64,000 nt of DNA from Yoonia maritima. Lineage in GTDB: Bacteria; Pseudomonadota; Alphaproteobacteria; Rhodobacterales; Rhodobacteraceae. A program made the position numbers and the translations under genes. The DNA lies in contig NZ_PKFN01000008.1 in assembly GCF_002933395.1 (NCBI RefSeq), positions 744,001 through 808,000 of the forward strand. The letters are read 5' to 3'. This document shows positions 1-8,526 of this stretch, one piece after another (the stretch's first letter is position 1; each line of letters begins with the position of its first letter). The notes beneath the pieces are model-generated. The model ran no database searches. It was not told where the DNA came from and worked only from the letters and a program-made list of their open reading frames with translations.

Positions 1-626
1 CCTGTATCAGGACCATTGACGCTCGCGCTTAATACGTTGCCACCACCGTTTTCCCAATAACGAATCTGAACAGTATATGTTTCACCAGCATTCAGCGTGA
101 TCGCCCCACTACGCGTCGTATCTGGCTGGTGAAAGTCGTTGTTTAAATAGCTATTATCCCCGATAGGAGAACTTTGTGAATCCCAGATGACCGGGTTGCC
201 AGCAGAGTCAAATATCTGAAGCGTTGATCCGTCGTCAGAGCTCGTCGAAAACGCATATGAGCCACCAGAGACGACTGAAATCGTATTGGTGTATATAACC
301 CCAAAATCATTCGGGTCCCCACCCACCTCGCGCACAGTGTTGGTAACGCCCTCAACATCGAAATCTGTCACATAGCCAGAGGCTGTACGTTCAGACGCAT
401 CGCTGCCAATATCAAAGGCTTGGTTAGACCCTGAACCAAAATTGTGATCATAGGTTTCAAAGTGCCACGCACCCGCAACCGGGCCATCACCGCGAAGGAT
501 ATCATCGCCAGCACCACCGCTAATAGCATCATTACCCAACCCGCCTGTAAGCTGGTCAGCATCAGTCGAACCAGAAATAGTCTGATTACCCTGTGTTGCA
601 GGGTTTGTGCTATCGTTATCTGCCAT
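1..626 (-). CDS. RTX/PA14-like secreted protein, N-terminal part (3' end outside window)
   Basis: About 208 codons are open from an ATG at 626 to the window edge, with GAGGAT as ribosome binding site. Residues 23-43 carry nonapeptide-type calcium-binding repeats (GGLGNDAISGG, GAGDDIL), the RTX signature of type I-secreted proteins. Further on, the stretch YAFSTSSDDGSTLQIFD followed by Y-T-V-Q-I-R-Y-W resembles a PA14 carbohydrate-binding domain. No signal peptide is visible, as expected for type I secretion, whose signal would be at the missing C-terminus. Inferred role: a large extracellular or surface protein binding calcium and perhaps glycans. The C-terminal domains and any enzymatic function cannot be judged here. 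Confidence 0.75.
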   Translation of the reverse strand, partial: MADNDSTNPATQGNQTISGSTDADQLTGGLGNDAISGGAGDDILRGDGPVAGAWHFETYDHNFGSGSNQAFDIGSDASERTASGYVTDFDVEGVTNTVREVGGDPNDFGVIYTNTISVVSGGSYAFSTSSDDGSTLQIFDSAGNPVIWDSQSSPIGDNSYLNNDFHQPDTTRSGAITLNAGETYTVQIRYWENGGGNVLSASVNGPDT

Positions 627-760
627 GCTGGCAATCCTCGCAAAAGACGGCGCCGCCTAACTGTACTTAGCAAAGCGTAATTAGATTTGACATTAAACTC
701 TATGGTTTACGCGTCAAAGCGGAGGATTGATGCAATTTTACCCTAGACAAACGGGAAATA

Positions 761-796
761 ACAAAACTGCCTACCGAACAGTCTGAACGGCAGGCA
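761..796 (-). terminator. Rho-independent terminator after the creatinase gene
   Basis: Read on the minus strand, a 9-bp stem (TGCCTGCCG paired with CGGTAGGCA, one G-T wobble) with an 11-nt loop is followed by GTTTTGTTATTT. It starts 8 nt after the creatinase stop codon. Confidence 0.6.
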
Positions 797-804
797 ATCT
801 CTTT

Positions 805-2010
805 TTACCCAATCACGTTATGTGCAGGGCCGTACGGATAATGTGTTACATCCTCATTCCCATTTTCGGTGACAAACAAAATGTCATGCTCTCGGTAACC
901 ACCTGCACCGGGCTGCCCCTCGGCGATTGTCAGCATGGGCTCCATCGAAATCACCATGCCGGGTTCAAGGATTGTGTCGATGTCTTCACGCAGTTCCAAC
1001 CCTGCTTCACGACCGTAGTAATGCGACAGTACGCCAAACGAATGCCCATATCCAAAGGTACGGTATTGCAGCAGATCACGTTCCTCAAAGAAGGCGTTGA
1101 TCTTGGAGGTCACGTCAGAACACTTTGCACCCGGCACCAACAGCGACATGCCGTATTCGTGTGCAGCAACGTTTGCTTCCCATAAAGCTAGGCTCGCATC
1201 ATCAACCTCGCCCACGAACAGTGTCCGCTCAAGCGCTGTATAATACCCGCTGATCATCGGAAAAGTGTTCAGGGACAGAATATCGCCTTGCTCTAACACA
1301 CGGCTTGTTACTGGATTATGCGCGCCATCTGTGTTGATCCCCGATTGGAACCAAACCCACGTATCGCGGTATTCAGCGTCAGGGAAACGCTTTGCGATCT
1401 CAAGCTCCATCGCGTCACGACCCGCCATTGCGACGTCAATTTCGCGGGTGCCGGGTTTGATCGCATCACGAATAGCAAAACCGCCCACATCAGCAACCGC
1501 AGCACCCGCGCGGATCAGGTCCAGCTCTGCTTGCGATTTATGCATCCTTTGCAGCATTGTCGCCGGGGCAATGTCGGTCATTGCAGTAGGGGCCATGAAT
1601 GCCTTTAGCTTTTCATGCTGAAGCATCGTTAGGTGATCACCCTCATATCCGACACTCCGGCCCTGCCCCGTCACCGACACGATCGCACGCCAGTAATTGT
1701 CGCGCTCCCAATCCGTGTAGGTGATGTTGTCGCCATAACAGCGCCGCCAAGGCTGCGCGGCATCAATCCCCGCGCTAATCGTCACGCAATCCGCCTGCGT
1801 CACAACCAGCCCATATGGCCGCCCAAAAGCGCAGTACAAGAACCCCGAATAGTAGGCGATGTTGTGCATCGACGTGAAAACAGCGGCCTCAATCCCCTGT
1901 TGCGCCATAATAAGACGCAGGCCAGCCAGCCGAGCTACGTATTCAGAAGCAGCAAATGGCAGGACTTCGGCACCTTGGTGAAAACGGTAAAATTGCGGAC
2001 GTGCAGTCAT
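805..2010 (-). CDS. Creatinase (creatine amidinohydrolase), M24 pita-bread family
   Basis: This 401-residue protein closely follows the Pseudomonas/Flavobacterium creatinase family along its length: N-terminal HNIAYYSGFLYCAFGRPYGL and IDAAQPWRRCYGDNITYTDW blocks, then WFQSGINTDGAHNPVT, GYYTALERTLF, YRTFGYGHSFG and EPGMVISMEP in the C-terminal pita-bread domain. Creatinase hydrolyses creatine to sarcosine and urea without a metal, unlike the related Xaa-Pro aminopeptidases. The ATG at 2010 has a GAGGGTCT ribosome site. No creatininase or creatine transporter is adjacent. The sarcosine could feed the DMGDH/SDH-like enzyme at 43586 (inference). An 11-bp inverted repeat lies 48 bp upstream and a terminator follows. 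Confidence 0.9.
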   Translation of the reverse strand: MTARPQFYRFHQGAEVLPFAASEYVARLAGLRLIMAQQGIEAAVFTSMHNIAYYSGFLYCAFGRPYGLVVTQADCVTISAGIDAAQPWRRCYGDNITYTDWERDNYWRAIVSVTGQGRSVGYEGDHLTMLQHEKLKAFMAPTAMTDIAPATMLQRMHKSQAELDLIRAGAAVADVGGFAIRDAIKPGTREIDVAMAGRDAMELEIAKRFPDAEYRDTWVWFQSGINTDGAHNPVTSRVLEQGDILSLNTFPMISGYYTALERTLFVGEVDDASLALWEANVAAHEYGMSLLVPGAKCSDVTSKINAFFEERDLLQYRTFGYGHSFGVLSHYYGREAGLELREDIDTILEPGMVISMEPMLTIAEGQPGAGGYREHDILFVTENGNEDVTHYPYGPAHNVIG

Positions 2011-2057
2011 GTCAGACCCTCGTGAAAAGGTCCCGGCGTTCAGGACATCATGTATGG

Positions 2058-2084
2058 AATCACAACGACGCCATCGTTGTGATT
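2058..2084. promoter_or_regulatory. 11-bp perfect inverted repeat upstream of the creatinase gene
   Basis: AATCACAACGA and its exact complement are separated by 5 nt, 48 to 74 bp upstream of the creatinase ATG. No T-run follows on either strand and no gene ends here, so an operator for a dimeric regulator is more likely than a terminator. The binding protein is unknown. Confidence 0.45.
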
Positions 2085-2297
2085 AAAATGCTAAGCTGCG
2101 GGCGCATCCAAATCAATATTGATCAGTGCTTAAACCAAAAACGCAGCATCGTGCCCTACTCAGTATAGAGTGCCGCCGAAACGACCCCATAATGCGGCGA
2201 TCAACATTGTCATCACAAAACACCATGTAAGCTGAATGTCGGCCTTGACAGCGTAAGCCGATGACGAAGCAATTGAAACATCATCGGCTGCTGTTGC

Positions 2298-2873
2298 TCA
2301 GTTCATCCAACGCAAGGTCGCTTCGGCAATACGACTGCCGTAGTAATGCGCCGTGTCCTTGTCAGACTTTGTTGGTGTTTCATCAGGACCTTGATCAGCC
2401 ATTGATTGAGCCATCGCGCCTAAACTTGCGCCCATACGGTTCAGGTTTTCGTCTGAACCCAATGACGAGTTATTGCCAGGCGGGAGATCAAGTCCGACCC
2501 AAATCATCCCGTGCTGTGCAGCAAAGACACTCATGGCTTGCAGAGTCCCAGTTTTGTCGCCAACTTGACTGGAAGAGTTGGTGAATCCGCCAGCAATCTT
2601 ATTCTTCCAGGCACCCTCCATCCATTTAGCTGAAGATGCATCCATGAATCCTTTGAAGCCAGCAGAGATAGTGCCCATATAAGTCGGTGACCCAAAAACA
2701 AGACCATCCAGATCGTCAAGCGGGTCTAGGTTCGCCGCTGCCGCTTCTGCCTCGATCAATTGTCCATGCACACCATCAACCGAGCTAACGCCCGCGAGAA
2801 TGGATTCTGCCTGTACTTTCGTGTGACCATACCCGCTGTGATAGACAATTCCGATTTTCGCCTGCTTCGTCAT
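2298..2873 (-). CDS. Flavodoxin-family NAD(P)H:quinone oxidoreductase (WrbA-like)
   Basis: 191 residues with a flavodoxin fold. An N-terminal beta strand and phosphate loop (IGIVYHSGYGHT, residues 7-18) would bind the FMN phosphate, GLVFGSPTYMG (about 58-68) matches the second FMN loop, and GGFTNSSSQ follows. The family reduces quinones or other FMN-linked substrates in the cytoplasm. It is transcribed divergently from an HxlR regulator 97 bp away, a pairing often seen for redox-responsive quinone reductases, so control by that regulator is likely (inference). Start ATG at 2873 has a GAGGAGA ribosome site. The substrate is not determined. Confidence 0.8.
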   Translation of the reverse strand: MTKQAKIGIVYHSGYGHTKVQAESILAGVSSVDGVHGQLIEAEAAAANLDPLDDLDGLVFGSPTYMGTISAGFKGFMDASSAKWMEGAWKNKIAGGFTNSSSQVGDKTGTLQAMSVFAAQHGMIWVGLDLPPGNNSSLGSDENLNRMGASLGAMAQSMADQGPDETPTKSDKDTAHYYGSRIAEATLRWMN

Positions 2874-2970
2874 TTGAACGTCTCCTCATTTTGTTCTTTC
2901 GAGCAGCTAGCTATTCTGATAATTTTATAAAAGTAGGTATCTTAAAGTAACCTGGTGAGGAATTTATGAA

Positions 2971-3324
2971 ATGAAGTTTTCGGATGCCCCAATTTCCTGC
3001 CCAATGGACAGCCTTTTACAAATAATTTCAGGACCTTGGACGACATATATCTTATGGCGCCTCGCCAACTACAAAAAAGTTCGTTTTGGAGAGCTGAAAA
3101 GACTTGTCCCAGGGATTTCGTCGCGTGTGCTAACAGAACGATTGAGGAAGCTTGAAGGCTGTGGACTTGTCGAACGTCACTACAAGCCAACGATTCCTCC
3201 GGAAGTTTCTTATTCGCTTAGTGAACGTGGTTTGGAACTGCGCGTTATTCTAAATCAGCTAAGTGACCTTTCCATAAAATGGGATCTAGCTGAACAGTGC
3301 GAAGATCAACTGTGCTCTCACTAG
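2971..3324 (+). CDS. HxlR-family winged-helix regulator
   Basis: 117 residues in the HxlR pattern: CPMDSLLQIISGPWTTYILWRL near the N-terminus, then FGELKRLVPGISSRVLTERLRKLEGCGLVER and a wing ending in VSYSLSERGLEL. The early Cys (residue 10) is the position many HxlR/HypR/QorR-type sensors use for thiol oxidation (family knowledge; not proven here). It is divergent from the flavodoxin-family reductase and probably represses it. The chosen ATG at 2971 overlaps a two-codon ATG-AAA-TGA just upstream that shares the TGAGG ribosome site; this might modulate translation. Confidence 0.85.
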   Translation: MKFSDAPISCPMDSLLQIISGPWTTYILWRLANYKKVRFGELKRLVPGISSRVLTERLRKLEGCGLVERHYKPTIPPEVSYSLSERGLELRVILNQLSDLSIKWDLAEQCEDQLCSH

Positions 3325-3479
3325 CTAGCTTCCAAATTCGGTTTGGATAATTATGCGAAACGGGCGCCACAGGCCGAAATCGCGAATATTTTTGCGGCTC
3401 AACGAATAAGTGCAAGCGACATCTTCATCGCAGCTTCGGCACAAGAGGGCGCAAAGCTGCGGTTAGGTGACGGTCAAAC

Positions 3480-3908
3480 TCATCGCCCGTCAGGATATTC
3501 CGCTGGCCCTTTGATCTCGAGCTTATTACCGAACGGGTCAAAGATGTAGAACGAATGCCCGACACCGCGCGCGCCGCCGTGTTGGGCTTCGCGGTCGATC
3601 GTGACTCCGTGCGCTGATAAATGCGCCCGCATGTCATCCGCGTCAAAAGGGCTGGTGGCGATGCAGACGTGATCTACGTTCCGCCCGCCCGATACGGGTG
3701 GCACAGCGCTGGCGGCACCCGGATGAGTTACATCCCACAACACAATCAGTGCGGCACCCGCCCATACCTGCTCCATCCCCATCGCGGGATAGGAATAGCC
3801 GGGAACGCAGCCAAGCACATCGTGATAAAACGCCAGCGCTTTGGGCATGGCGTCAACAATGAACACCACGTGATCAATCCCGACCAGCGAAAATGGCGGG
3901 GTGCTCAT
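3480..3908 (-). CDS. VOC (glyoxalase/bleomycin-resistance fold) protein
   Basis: 142 residues with a single VOC domain: IDHVVFIVDAMPKALAFYHDVLG at the N-terminus, VDHVCIA in the middle and FYIFDPFGNKLEIKGP at the C-terminus. The metal-ligand positions of the family (His near the start of each half, Glu in LEI) are present. The family covers dioxygenases, lyases and resistance proteins, so the reaction cannot be assigned. The start at 3908 is chosen because it overlaps the aldo/keto reductase stop by four bases (ATGA), indicating translational coupling. The longer reading to 3932 adds only eight residues. Confidence 0.75.
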   Translation of the reverse strand: MSTPPFSLVGIDHVVFIVDAMPKALAFYHDVLGCVPGYSYPAMGMEQVWAGAALIVLWDVTHPGAASAVPPVSGGRNVDHVCIATSPFDADDMRAHLSAHGVTIDREAQHGGARGVGHSFYIFDPFGNKLEIKGPAEYPDGR

Positions 3909-4714
3909 GCGATATCCCACTCTGGGCACCACGGGCCATTCACAAGGCGCATGCCGCGTTCTAGGCCCTCGATCCGTTTTAGTTCTTCTGGCGTTAGTTG
4001 CAGATCAGCGGCGGCTAGGTTTTCACGAATACGGTCAGGATTACCCGATGAAGGGATGACGATGTGCCCTTCGGACAACAGCCATGCCAATGCGACCTGA
4101 CTAGCCGTTGCGCCATGGTTTTCACCAATTGTCGTCAGAACAGGATCGTCGACAACAGCACCACGCGCAAGCGGTGAAAACGCGGTCAGTGGAATGCCCT
4201 TAGCGCGGCAATAATCCACGATGGGTTTGTTTTGCATGAATACATGCAGTTCGACTTGGTTGGTAAGGATCGGGCGGTCACCCAATAATTCCAACGCGCG
4301 ATCCAGATATCGCTTTGTAAAGTTCGACACGCCGATGTTGCGGCAAAGCCCTGCATCATAGACCGCCGCGAATTGCGCCATGTAGTCTTCGATTTCATAT
4401 TCGTCGTTGATCGAAGGGTAGTGCAACAAGAGTAAATCAACCGGACCAACGCCCAGCTTTTCTAGCGATGCCTCAACATGCGGACGGACTTGACCGGGGC
4501 CAAAGCTTTCGGGCGCGACCTTCGTGGTCACCCACAGGTCATCACGTGGCAGGCCAAAGTCGGCAATTGCGCGACCGACGTGTTCTTCGTTCTGGTAACC
4601 CTCTGCGCCATCAATATGGCGATACCCGGCCTGCAAGGCAGACAGCGTACCATCATAGGCTGCATCACCGGGCCTGTTCCACGTGCCGTAGCCCAATAGC
4701 GGTATGGTTTTCAT
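3905..4714 (-). CDS. Aldo/keto reductase
   Basis: 269 residues of an AKR TIM barrel. The active-site tetrad is recognisable: D in YRHIDGAEGYQNE, the Y of GYQNE, K in VTTKVA and H in LLLHYP. NADPH-binding elements GVSNF, NQVELH and a C-terminal IPSSGNPDRIREN are also present. Resembles 2,5-didehydrogluconate/methylglyoxal reductase-type AKRs; the substrate is unknown. ATG at 4714 is preferred over 4735 because GGGGAGG lies 8 nt upstream. It forms an operon with the downstream VOC gene through an ATGA overlap. Confidence 0.85.
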   Translation of the reverse strand: MKTIPLLGYGTWNRPGDAAYDGTLSALQAGYRHIDGAEGYQNEEHVGRAIADFGLPRDDLWVTTKVAPESFGPGQVRPHVEASLEKLGVGPVDLLLLHYPSINDEYEIEDYMAQFAAVYDAGLCRNIGVSNFTKRYLDRALELLGDRPILTNQVELHVFMQNKPIVDYCRAKGIPLTAFSPLARGAVVDDPVLTTIGENHGATASQVALAWLLSEGHIVIPSSGNPDRIRENLAAADLQLTPEELKRIEGLERGMRLVNGPWCPEWDIA

Positions 4715-4724
4715 GCGATATCCT

Positions 4725-4740
4725 CCCCTTATCAAAGGGG
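4725..4740 (-). promoter_or_regulatory. Hairpin in the leader of the aldo/keto reductase
   Basis: CCCCTT and AAGGGG pair across a four-base loop directly in front of the aldo/keto reductase start. The 3' arm contains the G-rich part of the ribosome binding site, so folding could limit translation. No U-run follows, which argues against a terminator for fmt. Confidence 0.35.
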
Positions 4741-4783
4741 ACTATAACGATTACGTATGGTAAACCAAGTCCCGAAAATCAGG

Positions 4784-5683
4784 TCAGGACATACGTGTCC
4801 CTAAATCCCAACCGCGCAGCACATCCTCGGCTGACATCGCCTTTTTGCCCTGTCGCTGCGCACGTGTGATCTCAACAGCGCCCGCCCCGCAAGCGATGGT
4901 GAAGCCGTCTAAAACAGTGCCCGGTTCTGCATTGCCGGGGACAGTACGACTGCCAAGGAGTTTAACGCGTTCGCCCGCAACATCACACCACGCACCCGGA
5001 AACGGCGAAAGGCCGCGAATAAGCCGATCAACCACTTCAGCGGGCTGCGTCCAATCCACCCGCGCTTCGGCTTTGTCGATCTTGGCGGCATAGGTCACAC
5101 CATCCTCGGGCTGAACCTGCGGTGAAAGCTGATCCAACTGGTCTAGCGCTTGCACGATCAGATCGGCACCCAATGCAGACAAGCGATCATGCAACTCTCC
5201 GGTGGTTTCTTCGACACCGATGTCAAAGGCCTCACGCAACAATACGGGGCCTGTATCCAACCCGGCCTCCATCTGCATGATGCAGACACCTGTCTGTGCA
5301 TCACCTGCCATGATCGCACGGTGGATTGGCGCAGCACCACGCCAGCGTGGAAGCAAAGACGCGTGAATGTTCAGGCAACCATGCCGAGGTGCATCCAGAA
5401 CGACCTGAGGCAAGATCAGACCATATGCGACGACCACCGCGATATCTGCATTTAGCGCTGCGAATTCTTGTTGGGCTTCGGGCGTCTTTAACGAAACCGG
5501 GTATCGGACAGTCAGACCCAATGCCTCTGCACGTTGCTGGACGGGGCTTGGGCGGTCCTTTTTGCCGCGACCCGCTGGACGCGGGGGCTGACAATAGACG
5601 GCCACGACGACGTGGCCTGCGTCAACCAAAGCATCCAAGACTGGCACCGAAAAATCTGGTGTTCCCATAAAGACGACACGCAT
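4784..5683 (-). CDS. fmt: Methionyl-tRNA formyltransferase
   Basis: 299 residues. Formylates the amino group of initiator Met-tRNA using 10-formyl-THF. The N-terminal domain starts [19 protein letters not shown] and contains the folate-binding/catalytic signature ([18 protein letters not shown], residues near 105-122, with the N-I-H-A-S-L-L-P core) and D of GLDTGPVL. The C-terminal OB-like tRNA-binding domain includes [14 protein letters not shown] 5683 with AAAGAGG is chosen; the open frame to 5707 adds eight residues. It is the last gene after three deformylase-family genes, matching removal of the same formyl group after initiation. Confidence 0.95.
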   Translation of the reverse strand: MRVVFMGTPDFSVPVLDALVDAGHVVVAVYCQPPRPAGRGKKDRPSPVQQRAEALGLTVRYPVSLKTPEAQQEFAALNADIAVVVAYGLILPQVVLDAPRHGCLNIHASLLPRWRGAAPIHRAIMAGDAQTGVCIMQMEAGLDTGPVLLREAFDIGVEETTGELHDRLSALGADLIVQALDQLDQLSPQVQPEDGVTYAAKIDKAEARVDWTQPAEVVDRLIRGLSPFPGAWCDVAGERVKLLGSRTVPGNAEPGTVLDGFTIACGAGAVEITRAQRQGKKAMSAEDVLRGWDLGTRMS

Positions 5684-5724
5684 CTTGAACCTCTTTCTTA
5701 CTTTCAATTTCGCGCAACGGCATA

Positions 5725-5748
5725 GATCAAATTTAGCTAAATTTGATC
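5725..5748. promoter_or_regulatory. Perfect 24-bp palindrome between the def-like gene and fmt
   Basis: Each half reads GATCAAATTTAG followed by its exact complement with no spacer. It lies 41 bp upstream of the fmt ATG and 5 bp after the preceding stop codon. It is AT-rich and lacks a U-run on the minus strand, so a transcription factor site or an RNA hairpin affecting fmt are both possible. Confidence 0.5.
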
Positions 5749-5753
5749 GCCCC

Positions 5754-6254
5754 CTAACCTCGGTTCAGCTTGCGCGCCTTTTTAATCAGCATATCGCGTT
5801 TCATTTTCGTCAAGTGATCAAAAAACATCTTACCCGCAAGATGGTCAATCTGGTGCTGGACGGAGGTTGCCCAAAGGCCAACAAAATCGCGATCTTCTTG
5901 AACGCCTTGTTCGTTCAAAAATCGAACGGTCACAGCACGCGGACGCGACACCTTGGCCCAAACACCCGGCAAATTTGGTGAGCCTTCTTCGTGAACGCGC
6001 GGCTCTACACTTGCGTGAAGCACTTCTGGGTTCGCCATCCGCACGGCCTGCCCACGCCCCTCGGACGCATCAACAACCGCCAATGCCAACCCGATACCAA
6101 GCTGAGGCGCCGCCAGCCCAACACCGGGCATCGTATCCATCGCAACGATCATCTCATCCCAGATGGCGCGGGTTTCGTCTGTGACCTCAGTCACTGGCGC
6201 GGCCTTCGTGCGCAATACCTCGTGCGGCCACATCACATAAGGGCGGTGCATCAT
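5754..6254 (-). CDS. Peptide deformylase-like protein, catalytic residues replaced
   Basis: 166 residues with the deformylase fold but altered active site. Motif 1 is intact (GVGLAAPQ, residues 44-51). Motif 2, normally EGCLS, reads EGSPN (90-94), losing the metal-ligand Cys. Motif 3, normally HExDH, reads HQIDH (134-138), losing the catalytic Glu. Known deformylase chemistry needs both, so this copy is probably catalytically inactive or has another role. ATG 6254 overlaps the stop of the upstream paralogue (ATGA). The reading frame is intact along its length, so this does not look like simple decay. Confidence 0.8.
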   Translation of the reverse strand: MMHRPYVMWPHEVLRTKAAPVTEVTDETRAIWDEMIVAMDTMPGVGLAAPQLGIGLALAVVDASEGRGQAVRMANPEVLHASVEPRVHEEGSPNLPGVWAKVSRPRAVTVRFLNEQGVQEDRDFVGLWATSVQHQIDHLAGKMFFDHLTKMKRDMLIKKARKLNRG

Positions 6255-6712
6255 AGTTCTATCCCAGTATCGGTGATTAAAATGCCGTTCAGGTGATCCA
6301 ATTCGTGACAGGCACAAATCGCCTGCATGCCGTCAAACCGCGCAGATTGGATAGCGCCATCCACTGACTGCCAGCGCATTTCGACCCAGACGGGGCGCGA
6401 TACATCAAAACTACGGTCAGGGATCGACAGGCAACCTTCGGTCCCAGTTTGCGTTTCGTCGGACTGTGCGATGATTTGTGGGTTCACGAAGACAAGCGGT
6501 GTCGGCTCGGCGTCTTTCCACGTGACATCCGTCACGAAAATCCGCTGGCTAATCCCAATCTGCGGCGCAGCCAAGCCGCGACCGGGCGCGGCATACATCG
6601 TTTCCAGCATATCATCGGCCAATTGCGCCAAGGCTGCATCAAAGGTGTTGATCGCTGTCGCAACTTCGCGCAGCACCGGATCGCCGTCAAAACGCAGGTC
6701 CAGAACGGCCAA
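6251..6712 (-). CDS. def: Peptide deformylase, second copy
   Basis: 153 residues with all deformylase motifs: GRGLAAPQ (44-51), EGCLS (92-96) and HELDH (136-140). It should remove the N-formyl group from nascent peptides as an Fe/Zn enzyme. It is shorter than the first copy and ends soon after the HELDH helix, lacking the Lys/Arg-rich C-terminal helix that contacts the ribosome in bacterial deformylases. The start appears to be TTG at 6712, five bases after the stop of the upstream def; no ATG in frame fits the family start. An ATGA overlap couples it to the next gene. Confidence 0.85.
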   Translation of the reverse strand: MAVLDLRFDGDPVLREVATAINTFDAALAQLADDMLETMYAAPGRGLAAPQIGISQRIFVTDVTWKDAEPTPLVFVNPQIIAQSDETQTGTEGCLSIPDRSFDVSRPVWVEMRWQSVDGAIQSARFDGMQAICACHELDHLNGILITDTGIEL

Positions 6713-6716
6713 CGCC

Positions 6717-7238
6717 CTAGCCCCGCGCCATTTCGCGTTTCAGCTTTTGCATCTTGCGCGTGATCATCTGGCGCTTAAGCGGCTTTAGATAATCAATGAA
6801 CAATTTCCCATCCAAGTGATCAATCTCATGCTGCACACATGTCGCCCAAAGCCCGTCGAACTTTTCACGCTGGGTTTTGCCGTCAAGGTTCAGCCATTCG
6901 ACCTCTACCTCTGCGGGGCGCTCGACCTCGGCGTATTGATCGGGGATAGAAAGACAGCCTTCGTCGTAGACGCTGCGCTCATCTGACGACCACACGACCT
7001 GCGGATTGATCAAAACCATGGGCGCAGGTGTCGCGTCTTCGTCTTTTTCGCAATCCATAACAATCATGCGCAGCATCTGCGCAACCTGTGGTGCCGCCAG
7101 CCCGATACCGGGGGCGTCATACATCGTTTCCAACATATCATCGGCCAAACGACGGATGTCGTCCGACACCGATGCGACGGGTGCTGTCACCTTCTTGAGC
7201 CGAGGATCAGGGTGAATAAGGATATTTCGTAATGCCAT
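6717..7238 (-). CDS. def: Peptide deformylase, canonical copy
   Basis: 173 residues, the usual length for type I deformylase. MALRNILIHPDPRLKKV opens the protein; GIGLAAPQ (44-51), EGCLS (93-97) and HEIDH (137-141) provide the metal ligands and catalytic Glu, and the basic C-terminal helix (LKPLKRQMITRKMQKLKREMARG region) would dock at the ribosomal exit site. First gene of the def-def-def-like-fmt run, with divergent malY/patB-type gene 111 bp upstream. This is most likely the housekeeping enzyme. Confidence 0.95.
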   Translation of the reverse strand: MALRNILIHPDPRLKKVTAPVASVSDDIRRLADDMLETMYDAPGIGLAAPQVAQMLRMIVMDCEKDEDATPAPMVLINPQVVWSSDERSVYDEGCLSIPDQYAEVERPAEVEVEWLNLDGKTQREKFDGLWATCVQHEIDHLDGKLFIDYLKPLKRQMITRKMQKLKREMARG

Positions 7239-7349
7239 GCGGGTGATCTAATCGCTAACCCGGTGTACCGCAAGCAGGGGGTACAATATCGCGCTTGCAC
7301 ATGGCCCTTCATCTGCGCAACCCTGCGCAAATCAGCCAAGGAGAGCCCC

Positions 7350-8519
7350 ATGACATTCGATACCCCTGTTGATCGCCGAAACACCCATTGTGTCAAATGG
7401 GACGGAATGGAAAGCATCTATGGTGTTTCCGCCGATGAAGGTATCGCAATGTGGGTCGCAGATATGGAGTTCCGCGCGCCCGATCCAATCAAACAAGCCG
7501 TCCAAGACATGGTTGATCATGGCGTCTATGGGTATTTTGGTGACGAAAGCAAATACCGCGCGGCCATTCAGTGGTGGATGCAGGAACGGCATGGTTGGTC
7601 CATCGATCCTTCGTGGATTTTCACCACCCATGGTCTGGTGAACGGCACCGCGCTTTGCATCGATGCGTTTACACAACCCGGCGACGGCGTCGTGCTGTTC
7701 ACCCCCGTCTATCATGCCTTTGCACGAGTCATTCATGCCGCTAACCGGCAAGTTGTCGAATGCGAATTGGTCAACAACGATGGCCGCTATGAAATGGATT
7801 TTGACGCCTATGACGCGCAGATGTTGGGGAATGAGCGGATGCTTATCCTGTGTTCGCCACATAACCCCGGCGGGCGCGTCTGGACAAAGGCAGAATTAGA
7901 AGGCGTCGCAGCCTTTGCTAAACGGCACGACCTGATCCTTGTGTCTGACGAAATCCACCACGATCTAACCATGCCGGGCCAGACACATATCCCAATGCCG
8001 CACATCGAAGGCAGCGTCGACCGGCTCGTTATGATGACCGCGACCACAAAGACGTTTAACATTGCTGGCAGCCATTCCGGCAATGTCATCATCGAAGACC
8101 CTGATCTACGCGCAAAATTTGGCCGCCGGATGGCGGCACTTGGCATTTCGGCAAACAGTTTTGGCCTGCACATGGCCACGGCGGCCTACTCCCCCGAAGG
8201 GGCTGCTTGGGTCGATGAATTGCGCGCATATTTGCACGAGAACCGTAAGATTTTCGACGCCGGGATCAACGCGATCCCCGGCCTTTCCTCAATGCCGCTT
8301 GAGGCGACCTATCTTGCGTGGGTCGATTTTTCAGGGACAGGCATGACCCGCGAAGAATTCACCAACCGCGTTGAACAAACTGCCAAGATCGCGGCCAATC
8401 ATGGCCCGACGTTCGGGACAGGCGGCGAGAACTTCCTACGGTTCAACCTAGGCGCACCAAAGGCACAGATCGAAGACGCCGTCGCACGGATGCAAAAGGC
8501 GTTCAGCGACCTTCAATAA
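7350..8519 (+). CDS. MalY/PatB-type PLP-dependent cystathionine beta-lyase/aminotransferase
   Basis: 389 residues of fold type I PLP enzyme. The N-terminal VDRRNTHCVKWDGM...GIAMWVADMEF is typical of MalY/PatB proteins. Further marks are the SPHNPGGRVW loop, DEIHHDL with the PLP-ring Asp, and the Schiff-base Lys in TATTKTFNIAG; FLRFNLGAP contains the carboxylate-binding Arg. Family members cleave C-S bonds of cystathionine or cysteine conjugates to thiol, pyruvate and ammonia. ATG 7350 has AAGGAGAG upstream; the longer open frame to 7263 lacks one. It converges with the next gene at 7 bp. Confidence 0.88.
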   Translation: MTFDTPVDRRNTHCVKWDGMESIYGVSADEGIAMWVADMEFRAPDPIKQAVQDMVDHGVYGYFGDESKYRAAIQWWMQERHGWSIDPSWIFTTHGLVNGTALCIDAFTQPGDGVVLFTPVYHAFARVIHAANRQVVECELVNNDGRYEMDFDAYDAQMLGNERMLILCSPHNPGGRVWTKAELEGVAAFAKRHDLILVSDEIHHDLTMPGQTHIPMPHIEGSVDRLVMMTATTKTFNIAGSHSGNVIIEDPDLRAKFGRRMAALGISANSFGLHMATAAYSPEGAAWVDELRAYLHENRKIFDAGINAIPGLSSMPLEATYLAWVDFSGTGMTREEFTNRVEQTAKIAANHGPTFGTGGENFLRFNLGAPKAQIEDAVARMQKAFSDLQ

Positions 8520-8526
8520 GAATACC

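Noticed and set aside
820..1185. Open frame opposite the creatinase gene
   Set aside because: It is a shadow of a strongly conserved gene on the other strand.
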